A DNA stretch of 7,548 nt from JBIOJB01 sp044450465 (GTDB lineage Bacteria; Chloroflexota; Dormibacteria; Dormibacterales; Dormibacteraceae). A program made the translations under genes and the position numbers. The notes under the pieces are model-generated. The model did not search any database, was not told the origin of the DNA, and was given only the letters and a program-made list of their open reading frames with translations. Positions 1-6,175 of this stretch are shown here, one piece after another (within the stretch, counting starts at the first letter, position 1; each line of letters opens with the position of its first letter). The stretch lies in assembly GCA_044450465.1 (NCBI GenBank), contig JBIOJB010000126.1:1-7548 (forward strand), written 5' to 3'.

Positions 1-1821
1 CTCGGCGGCCCCGGCGGTGGCCACCACTCCTGTCTCGACGACCACGCCGTCGATGACGGGTTTCTCGATTTCTCGCAGGCCGAAGCCCGCGATGGCGTCG
101 AGTGATCGCACGAAAACGGCTGCGTAGATCTCGTCGAAGTAGTACTTGTGCTCGAGCAGCCGCTGGGCCCAGGGGAGAGCAGCGCTCCAGGGCTGCATGC
201 GGCGCGCGGCGAGGAACAGGGCGGCGGCGAGGAACATCGTCACGAAGGTCACGACGACCTCGGTACCGTTGCCCTCCCAGCGCACAGGGCCGACGGCCGA
301 AGCGAGGAAGTCCGACACCTGCGAGGGGCCGATGCCCAGGGCACGCGTCTGGATCAGGCCTCCAACGGTTGCGAGCACCGCAAGAGCGGCCACCGGCAGG
401 AGCATCACCGGCGGCGCCTCGTGGGGGTGCTCGACCGGGCGCTGCTTCGAGGGCTGGCCCGTGAACGCGAGCCACCACATGCGGCCCGTGTAAAGACCGG
501 TGACCAGGGCTGTGACAAAGCCCACGCCCCAGACAACCAGCGCGAGGGAGTCGTCAGGTTTCGAGAACGCGGCGCCGAGGATCTGCTCCTTCGAGAAGAA
601 GCCGACAAACGGGATCACGCCGACCAGCGAGAGCGAGCCGACCAGGAACGCGATTGAGGTCGGGCGCATCTGGCCCCAGAGCCCGCCGTACTTTCGCATG
701 TCCTGCTCGTCGTGCATTGAGTGGATGACGTTGCCTGCCGCCATGAAGAGCAGGGCCTTGAAGAAGGCGTGAGACAGCAGATGGAAGAAGCCCGCGGAGT
801 AGGCGCCGACGCCGACCGCCAAGAACATGTAGCCGATCTGACTCATGGTGGAGTAGGCGAGCACCCGCTTGATGTCGGTCTGGACGATGGCGATGGTCGC
901 CGCGAACAACGCGGTGACCGCGCCGATGATCGCCACGGCGCCGTGGGCGTAGGCGGCGACGTCATAGATGGGGTGCATGCGGCCGATGAGGTAAACGCCC
1001 GCGGTGACCATCGTTGCCGCGTGGATGAGGGCGCTCACGGGAGTCGGACCTTCCATGGCGTCCGGCAGCCAGGTGTGGAGTGGAAGTTGGGCGGACTTGG
1101 CAACCGCACCGACAAGCAGCAGAAAACCGGCGAGCTCGAGCGTTGATGAGTCGTGGTTGGCCGGGACAAAAACGCAAAGGTGGCTGATGTCGCAACCGTT
1201 GGCTCCCGTAATGCCAGCGAAGACGCCCGAGAACGTAACCGCGTGATAGCTGACGAAAAGGACGAAGGTGCCGAGGATCATGCCTACGTCGCCGATGACA
1301 TTCATGACGAACGCTTTGCGAGCTGCGACCACTGCCGAGTGCCGCTGGTACCAGAAGCCGATCAGCAGGTAGGAGCTGAGTCCCACCATCGCCCAGCCGA
1401 CGATCAGAAAAACGAAGTTCCCGGCCAGGACGAGCAGCAGCATCGAGAAGATGAAGATGTCCATGTAGGTGAAGAAGCGCGCGTAGCTCGGGCCGTCCTC
1501 ATGCGACATGTACCCGACCGAGTAGGTGACGATCAGCCCGCCCACCCCGGTGATGACGAGGCACATGAAGATCGACAGGTTGTCGATCAACAGGTTGAAG
1601 GGCACGTCGAGCGAGCCGCTCTTGATCCAGGTCCAGTAGGTGAAGTCCCCGTTTGCGCTTCCGAGATACAGGGCCAGCGTGCACGCGAACGCCGCCCACA
1701 CCACGCCGGGTCCGACGATCTGCGTGAAGACCCGCGGCAGCCGCCATCCTCGACCGGCCAGCACCACCGCGCCGGCCGCGGGGAAGAGGAGGATCAGAAG
1801 CGCGAGCTGGCTGTTGCTCAT
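1..1821 (-). CDS. nuoL: NADH-quinone oxidoreductase subunit L (ND5-type antiporter-like subunit), C-terminus cut by the window edge
   Basis: There are 607 open codons from the ATG at 1821 to position 1 without a stop. The final part of the lateral helix and the last transmembrane helix are missing. NuoL is the distal antiporter-like proton channel of the membrane arm. Seen in order: DNLSIFMC (80-87) in TM3; SSYLLIGFWY (149-158); the AKSAQLPLHTWLPDAMEGPT block (241-260) with broken-helix lysine K242; SALIHAATMVTAGVYL (263-278) with H267; QTDIKRVLAYSTMSQIGYM (314-332); HLLSHAFFKALLF (347-359) with H347, H351 and K355; and FFSKEQ (408-413) with K411. The lateral helix starts after about residue 560 (YYFDEIYAAVF). 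Two family residues are changed: A144 where E. coli has E144, and V175 where E. coli has R175; D178 is kept. The loop at about 195-228 is roughly 13 residues longer than in E. coli and has C210 and C216. The ATG follows the nuoK stop by 11 G-rich bases. Confidence 0.96.
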   Translation of the reverse strand, partial: MSNSQLALLILLFPAAGAVVLAGRGWRLPRVFTQIVGPGVVWAAFACTLALYLGSANGDFTYWTWIKSGSLDVPFNLLIDNLSIFMCLVITGVGGLIVTYSVGYMSHEDGPSYARFFTYMDIFIFSMLLLVLAGNFVFLIVGWAMVGLSSYLLIGFWYQRHSAVVAARKAFVMNVIGDVGMILGTFVLFVSYHAVTFSGVFAGITGANGCDISHLCVFVPANHDSSTLELAGFLLLVGAVAKSAQLPLHTWLPDAMEGPTPVSALIHAATMVTAGVYLIGRMHPIYDVAAYAHGAVAIIGAVTALFAATIAIVQTDIKRVLAYSTMSQIGYMFLAVGVGAYSAGFFHLLSHAFFKALLFMAAGNVIHSMHDEQDMRKYGGLWGQMRPTSIAFLVGSLSLVGVIPFVGFFSKEQILGAAFSKPDDSLALVVWGVGFVTALVTGLYTGRMWWLAFTGQPSKQRPVEHPHEAPPVMLLPVAALAVLATVGGLIQTRALGIGPSQVSDFLASAVGPVRWEGNGTEVVVTFVTMFLAAALFLAARRMQPWSAALPWAQRLLEHKYYFDEIYAAVFVRSLDAIAGFGLREIEKPVIDGVVVETGVVATAGAAE

Positions 1822-1832
1822 CCCCCGCCCAC

Positions 1833-2162
1833 CTAGCCCTTGAGCTCGCTCAGATCGTCGACGTCCTCGACGTCGCGGACGCGGAAGATGTCGACGAGGA
1901 TGGCCAGCCCGACCACGGCCTCAGCCGCCGCAACCGTCATCGCCATCAAGGCGAACAGCTGGCCCTCAATGTTCTCCAGCTGCCGCGCGAAGGTGATCAG
2001 GGTCAGGTTGACGGCGTTGAGCATGAGCTCGATCGAGATGAGGATGACCAAGGGGTTGCGGCGGATCAGCACGCCGACCGCACCGAGCGTGAAGAGGACC
2101 GCGCCCAGCAGCAGGAACCAGGAGGCGTCGAGCTGCGAGCCACCGATGTTCATGCCGCTCAT
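1833..2162 (-). CDS. nuoK: NADH-quinone oxidoreductase subunit K (ND4L-type membrane subunit)
   Basis: This 109-residue, three-helix membrane subunit (helices about 15-32, 37-59 and 70-93) forms the small E-channel next to NuoJ. The two membrane glutamates are present: E45 in ISIELMLNAVNL and E81 in TVAAAEAVVGLAI. Their 36-residue spacing matches E36 and E72 of E. coli. Length fits the family (about 100-109). Two starts are possible. The ATG at 2162 overlaps the nuoJ stop as ATGA, a common coupled arrangement, and is chosen here. The ATG at 2153 (three residues later, MNIGG) is an alternative. The C-terminus (VEDVDDLSELKG) is the usual acidic tail. It ends 11 bases before nuoL. Confidence 0.96.
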   Translation of the reverse strand: MSGMNIGGSQLDASWFLLLGAVLFTLGAVGVLIRRNPLVILISIELMLNAVNLTLITFARQLENIEGQLFALMAMTVAAAEAVVGLAILVDIFRVRDVEDVDDLSELKG

Positions 2163-2662
2163 GGCTCGTCCGTGGAGCGCCGGCTCAGGTAGATCGCACC
2201 GATGGCGGCAACCAGGAGCAGGATCGAAGTCAGCTCGAAGGGGTACAGGTAGTTGGTGAAGAGGCCGACCGCGATCGATTGAACGGTGCCGAAGACCGAT
2301 AGGTCGGTCGACTCGGGCTGGCGGTAGTGAATGCCCTGAAGCATTGTCCAGATCAGGACGAGAAAGGCGAGCGCAAAGATCCCGGCGAGCCAGGGCTGGA
2401 AGCGCAGCCGGCCGCGCCCCGACGCGCGCGCGGGGCCGAGAAGGGCGATCACGAACAGAAAGAGGACCATCACCGCGCCGGCGTAGACGATGATCTGCAC
2501 GACGAAAACGAACTGAGCGTTGAGGAGCAGGAAGAGAACCGACAGTGACAGCATCGTCACGACCAGGCTGAGCACCGACCGCATCGGCTGTCGTGCGCTG
2601 ATCACCCCGACGCCGCCGGCTAGGGCCGTCACGGCGGCGATGAGGAAGATCGCGATCGCCAA
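2159..2662 (-). CDS. nuoJ: NADH-quinone oxidoreductase subunit J (ND6-type membrane subunit)
   Basis: This 167-residue membrane subunit has five predicted helices, at roughly 2-21, 29-47, 53-75, 90-109 and 141-160. TM3 carries the family signature VQIIVYAGAVMVLFLFVIAL (55-74). This region holds the pi-bulge that couples the quinone site to the antiporter-like subunits. The segment before TM5 (VQSIAVGLFTNYLYPFE) is also typical. Length fits the family (about 165-185). The start is a TTG at 2662: no ATG or GTG lies between it and the nuoI stop, which is in the same frame 12 bases upstream, and the next GTG (residue 11) would remove half of TM1. A run of six G lies five bases before the TTG. The stop overlaps the nuoK start (ATGA). 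Confidence 0.94.
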   Translation of the reverse strand: MAIAIFLIAAVTALAGGVGVISARQPMRSVLSLVVTMLSLSVLFLLLNAQFVFVVQIIVYAGAVMVLFLFVIALLGPARASGRGRLRFQPWLAGIFALAFLVLIWTMLQGIHYRQPESTDLSVFGTVQSIAVGLFTNYLYPFELTSILLLVAAIGAIYLSRRSTDEP

Positions 2663-2667
2663 GGCTA

Positions 2668-2673
2668 CCCCCC
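2668..2673 (-). promoter_or_regulatory. G-run ribosome-binding site supporting the TTG start of nuoJ
   Basis: Six consecutive G on the minus strand, five bases (TAGCC) upstream of the TTG at 2662, sit in the 12-base gap between nuoI and nuoJ. The spacing is right for a Shine-Dalgarno, and the in-frame nuoI stop just upstream leaves no other start that keeps TM1. Confidence 0.55.
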
Positions 2674-2674
2674 G

Positions 2675-3262
2675 CTAGCGGGTAGGTCCGACCGGTTTGC
2701 GGTCGGGGTGGGGACCAAGCCGCGCTTGGACGTCGGGCGGAAGGGGCTCGAGCAGCCTTTCCTTGGTGTAGATGAACTTCTCCCGGCTGGTGTCCGACAG
2801 CTCGTACTCGGGGCCGAGAACGATTGCCTGCACCGGGCAGGCCTCCTCGCAGTAGCCGCAGAAGATGCAGCGAAGCATGTTGATCTCGTAGGTCTTGGCG
2901 TAGCGCTCTCCCGGTGAGACGCGCTTCTCCTCGGTGTTCTCGGCCGCGATGACCAGGATGCAGCCCACCGGGCACGCGGCCGCGCAGAGCTCGCAGCCTA
3001 TACATCGCTCCAGACCGTTGTCGTACCGCCGGAGGTAGTGCCGGCCGCGATATCGCTCCGAGCGCGGAGTCTTGTCCTCCGGATACATGGTCGTGACCAT
3101 GGGACGGAATGTCTCGGTCAGAGTTGTCTTCAGCCCGGCCGCGAGGGCCACGATGTCCGACGCCACGCTGGGCGCCTTGCCCGCCACTTTGGGCGGTACG
3201 CCGTCGCCCGGCCCGCGCAGCGGGGTTGGATGCTCCGGTGGGTTCTTCTCGTCTTGCTCCAT
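2675..3262 (-). CDS. nuoI: NADH-quinone oxidoreductase subunit I (2x[4Fe-4S] ferredoxin-type, 23-kDa)
   Basis: This 195-residue protein carries clusters N6a and N6b and links NuoG to the terminal cluster N2 in NuoB next to the quinone site. Two typical C-x2-C-x2-C-x3-C-P motifs are present: C87, C90, C93, C97 (CIGCELCAAACP) and C132, C135, C138, C142 (CIFCGYCEEACP). The region around 44-80, with FRPMVTTMYPED and RYRGRHYLRRY, is the usual membrane-surface segment before the first motif. Residues 1-30 form a polar, Pro/Gly-rich N-terminal extension, and the C-terminal tail is basic and Pro-rich. The ATG at 3262 lies two bases after the nuoH stop and has a good AGGGG ribosome-binding site. The open frame upstream of it falls within nuoH and is not part of this gene. 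Confidence 0.97.
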   Translation of the reverse strand: MEQDEKNPPEHPTPLRGPGDGVPPKVAGKAPSVASDIVALAAGLKTTLTETFRPMVTTMYPEDKTPRSERYRGRHYLRRYDNGLERCIGCELCAAACPVGCILVIAAENTEEKRVSPGERYAKTYEINMLRCIFCGYCEEACPVQAIVLGPEYELSDTSREKFIYTKERLLEPLPPDVQARLGPHPDRKPVGPTR

Positions 3263-3264
3263 AA

Positions 3265-4275
3265 CTACCCCTGCACGGTTACCAGGACCACCCCGGTGAC
3301 GATGACGTTTGCGATCGCGAGCGGCAGGAGGACCTTCCAGCCAAGGCGCATGAGCATGTCGTAGCGCAGGCGTGGGAACGTGCCGCGGACCCAAATGTAT
3401 AGGAAGAGGAAGAGCACGACCTTCAGCAGAAAGGCCAGCACAGGAGGTACGACCCACAGATACCAGCCACCGAAGAAGAGGAGTGTGGCCAGGGCCGAGA
3501 CCGTGATCATGTTCATGTACTCGGCGAGGTAGAACATCGTGAACTTGAGGCCTGAGTACTCTGTGAGGAAGCCGCCGATCAGCTCCTGCTCGGCCTCCGG
3601 CAGGTCGAAAGGCGCGCGGTTCGTCTCCGCGACCGCCGCCATCAGGTAGATCACGAAGCCGATCGGCGTGAGGATGATGAGGGGGAGCGGGCCGTGATAG
3701 GGGCCCCAGCTGACGGTGTAGTCGACGATGTCACGCAGCCTCAGCGAGCCGACGATCATGAACGTCGGCACGAGGGAGAGGCCAAGCGCCGTTTCGTAGC
3801 TGATGAGCTGGGCGGCCGAGCGCAGGCCGCCGAGCAATGAGTACTTGTTGTTCGAGGCGTAGCCGCCGAGCACGAGCGCGTAAACGTTCATCGCGCTCAC
3901 GGCGAAAACCAGGAGGATGCCGATGTTGACGTCGGCGATCCAGTACTGGACGTTGTACCAGAGCCCAATGGGGATCACCGCCCACGCCAGGAACGCGGCG
4001 CCGACCGCGATCATCGGAGCAACGACGTAGATCAGCTTGTCGGTGCCGGCCGGAACGATGCTCTCTTTCAGGGCAAGCTTCACGCCGTCAGCGGCAAGCT
4101 GCATGAGCCCGAACGGTCCGACACGGTTCGGACCAGGCCTCCGCTGGATCCGGCCGAGGGCGACCCGCTCGAACCACACGGTGTAGGCCGTCGCCGTGAG
4201 CACCACGAACAGCAGCAGGGCGATGGCGAGCGTGACGATCACCCAGTGGCCGATCGGGTCGTTGTAAATCTGCAT
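3265..4275 (-). CDS. nuoH: NADH-quinone oxidoreductase subunit H (membrane subunit at the quinone site)
   Basis: This 336-residue inner-membrane protein (ND1 family) forms the quinone-binding chamber with NuoB/NuoD and the start of the proton path. About eight hydrophobic helices are visible, the first at about residues 11-33. The conserved cytoplasmic loops are intact: ERVALGRIQRRPGPNRVGP (36-54), YSLLGGLRSAAQLISYE (145-161), AETNRAPFDLPEAEQEL (216-232) and RGTFPRLRYDMLMRLGWK (297-314). Length fits the family (about 325-350). The ATG at 4275 is preferred because the protein then starts just before TM1. A GTG immediately upstream in frame (4278) is possible. The frame stays open further upstream, but that part lies inside nuoG and looks like shadow sequence. 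It starts 22 bases after the nuoG stop, with no strong Shine-Dalgarno (a weak GGA only), and ends two bases before nuoI. Confidence 0.97.
   Translation of the reverse strand: MQIYNDPIGHWVIVTLAIALLLFVVLTATAYTVWFERVALGRIQRRPGPNRVGPFGLMQLAADGVKLALKESIVPAGTDKLIYVVAPMIAVGAAFLAWAVIPIGLWYNVQYWIADVNIGILLVFAVSAMNVYALVLGGYASNNKYSLLGGLRSAAQLISYETALGLSLVPTFMIVGSLRLRDIVDYTVSWGPYHGPLPLIILTPIGFVIYLMAAVAETNRAPFDLPEAEQELIGGFLTEYSGLKFTMFYLAEYMNMITVSALATLLFFGGWYLWVVPPVLAFLLKVVLFLFLYIWVRGTFPRLRYDMLMRLGWKVLLPLAIANVIVTGVVLVTVQG
3268..3272 (-). promoter_or_regulatory. Ribosome-binding site of nuoI
   Basis: AGGGG on the minus strand sits five bases (TAGTT) upstream of the nuoI ATG. It overlaps the last codons of nuoH. 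It supports the start at 3262 over any in-frame start further upstream inside nuoH. Confidence 0.7.
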
Positions 4276-4297
4276 CACGGGCGGTCCGGCGACTCTT

Positions 4298-6175
4298 TCA
4301 TGGGTGTGCGGGGCCGGTGAGCACCGGCTGGGGTGCGGCCTCGGTGGCGGGGGCGTCAGCCAGGCCGGCCAGCTCGGGGATGCCGGCAAGCTCGCGCTGG
4401 ATCGGCCTGATGCCTGCGTAGTCCACGCTCAAGCCGAGGGCCTGGGCAAGCTCGCAGAGCACCTCCCAACCGTCTTTCAGCGGGGGCTGCAACGCGACCG
4501 GCGGCCGCAGACACTGGACCGTGCCCTCGACGTTGGCGTAGCTTCCCTGCCTCTCCGCGAAGGTGGCGGCCGGCAGCAGAACTTCCGCCTTCTCGTATAC
4601 ATCGCGTGGCAGGTGGTCCCACGCGGCCAGGAACCTGACGGAGGCCGGGATGCCGGCCGTCGGCGGAGGGCCCCAGCTCAGGAGCGTTTCGACGCCTGCC
4701 AGGTCGTCCCATCCCGCCACACCGACGGCAAGCGCGCCGCGCTCGTTGGTCGCCCGATAAAGGGGCATGACCTTTCCGCCGACAGCCGCCGCCAGCTCGG
4801 CGCAGGCGGCTGCCAGGTCGACTGCGTCCTCGGTTCCGTGCCCGTCGCCATAGAGGATGGCAACAGGGCCGCCGGCATTCTTCAGAAGCTCGTGCGACGC
4901 GAGCTTGCGCACCTCGGCGGCGGCTGAACCCGCGGCATTTCGGATGTGGATGGTGTGCGGGTTGCGATCGAGGTCGATGCCGTCCGGGTGTACCACGATC
5001 AGGCGCGCCCCGCACTTGCCGACCGCCTTTTTGATGCGCAGGTTGACGACCGGCACGTCGTCTTCGGTGTCGGAGGCGACCACGACGATCACTCGGGCGC
5101 CGTCTATCTCGGCGATCCTCAGCGTGGTTCCGGCCGGAGCGGGAAGAGCCGTTCGACCATGCATCTTGACCTTGGCGCCCTTGAGCGGCCCGTCAAGCAA
5201 CTTGCGGAAGAGGAAGGCCTCCTCGTTGGTCAGATCCTGCGGCAGCGAGATGCCGAGCCTGGCGCCCTTGCCCTTGATGCCGGCCGCCAGCGCGGTGAGG
5301 GCGGAGCCCCACGTTGACCTGGCGCCGTGGACTGACGGCGTTCGAAGCCGGGCCGGGTCGTTGACGTCCGTGTAGTCGAAGCGTCCGCGGTCGCAGATCC
5401 AGCCGTCGTCGATCGAGTCGTTCTCCCGCGACGTGACCCGGACGAGCTGGCCGCGCCTCTGCCACTGGGTGACGTTGCATCCGACAGAGCATTTCGAGCA
5501 GACGGTCGCGGAGTGTGTCATGTCCCAGGGCCGGGACTCGAACCGCCATATGCGCGACGTCAATGCCCCGACGGGGCACAGGTCGATGATGTTCCCGCTG
5601 AAGATCGACTGCAGGGGCTGGTCGAACTGGCTGGTGATGAAAGTGTTGACGCCCCTCTGGTCGGCGGTCAGCTCCTGCTCCCAGGCGACCTCGTCGTAGT
5701 ACCTCGTGCACCGGTAGCAGAGCACGCACCGCTCGCGGTCCAGGGCGATGTTGGGCGATAGCGGGATGGGCTTCTTGAAGTGGAGCCGTGGGCCGTCGAT
5801 CCGGCTCGTCGGATAGCCGTGGCGGAACGTGAAGTCCTGAAGCGGGCATTCACCGCCCTTGTCGCACACCGGGCAGTCGAGGGGGTGATTGACCAGCTCG
5901 AACTCTAGGATGTCGGCGCGCGCCGACACCGCGAGCTGGCTCTGTGTCTTGACGATCATGCCCTCAGACACCGGCGTGCCACACGCGATGCGGGCGATCG
6001 GGGGCCCGGGCGTGATGTCCACCACGCAGAGCCGGCAGGCTCCGACGTAGTCCAGCTTGTGGTGGTAGCAGAACACTGGGATCTCGATCTCGAGCTGTTT
6101 CGCCGCCTCGACCACCAGCGTTCCGGCGGGCACCGTGACCGTGCGGCCGTCAACCGTGAGCGTGACGTCAGGCAT
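4298..6175 (-). CDS. nuoG: NADH-quinone oxidoreductase subunit G (75-kDa type, multi-cluster Fe-S subunit)
   Basis: This 625-residue peripheral-arm subunit carries electrons from NuoF/NuoE towards NuoI. The N-terminal ferredoxin-like 2Fe-2S domain (N1b) has C36, C47, C50 and C65. The N5 4Fe-4S site is H97, C101, C104 and C110 (H-x3-C-x2-C-x5-C). N4 is C150, C153 and C156 with C200 in the DLCPVGAL motif. A further C-x2-C-x3-C-x27-C set (C226, C229, C233, C261) matches cluster N7, known from E. coli and Thermus but off the main electron path. Residues from about 280 to 585 form a degenerate molybdopterin-oxidoreductase-like domain, recognisable by its ERQGSYANVEGTVQ segment at 541-554. It is short: the whole protein is well below E. 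coli (about 908) and Thermus (about 783). The last 25 residues are an Ala/Pro-rich tail. The ATG at 6175 overlaps the nuoF stop (ATGCCTGA), suggesting translational coupling; an AAAGG lies about nine bases upstream of it. Confidence 0.97.
   Translation of the reverse strand: MPDVTLTVDGRTVTVPAGTLVVEAAKQLEIEIPVFCYHHKLDYVGACRLCVVDITPGPPIARIACGTPVSEGMIVKTQSQLAVSARADILEFELVNHPLDCPVCDKGGECPLQDFTFRHGYPTSRIDGPRLHFKKPIPLSPNIALDRERCVLCYRCTRYYDEVAWEQELTADQRGVNTFITSQFDQPLQSIFSGNIIDLCPVGALTSRIWRFESRPWDMTHSATVCSKCSVGCNVTQWQRRGQLVRVTSRENDSIDDGWICDRGRFDYTDVNDPARLRTPSVHGARSTWGSALTALAAGIKGKGARLGISLPQDLTNEEAFLFRKLLDGPLKGAKVKMHGRTALPAPAGTTLRIAEIDGARVIVVVASDTEDDVPVVNLRIKKAVGKCGARLIVVHPDGIDLDRNPHTIHIRNAAGSAAAEVRKLASHELLKNAGGPVAILYGDGHGTEDAVDLAAACAELAAAVGGKVMPLYRATNERGALAVGVAGWDDLAGVETLLSWGPPPTAGIPASVRFLAAWDHLPRDVYEKAEVLLPAATFAERQGSYANVEGTVQCLRPPVALQPPLKDGWEVLCELAQALGLSVDYAGIRPIQRELAGIPELAGLADAPATEAAPQPVLTGPAHP

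Noticed and set aside
148..1146. Plus-strand open frames (148-657 and 721-1146) opposite nuoL
   Set aside because: Low-complexity charged products without recognisable motifs. The minus strand is continuously coding for NuoL across this stretch.
1153..1836. Long plus-strand open frame of 227 codons opposite nuoL
   Set aside because: Its product is rich in Asp, Glu, His and Arg with no domain, and it lies exactly antisense to well-conserved nuoL codons. GC-rich genes often leave such antisense frames open.
2163..3005. Minus-strand open frame upstream of and continuous with nuoK
   Set aside because: This part reads through nuoI and nuoJ in a different frame and gives Arg/Pro-rich shadow sequence. 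Only the portion from 2162 down is NuoK.
4276..4389. Upstream extension of nuoH to an ATG at 4389
   Set aside because: The extra 38 residues are Pro/His-rich, lie inside nuoG, and are not part of NuoH proteins. The ATG at 4275 gives the normal N-terminus.
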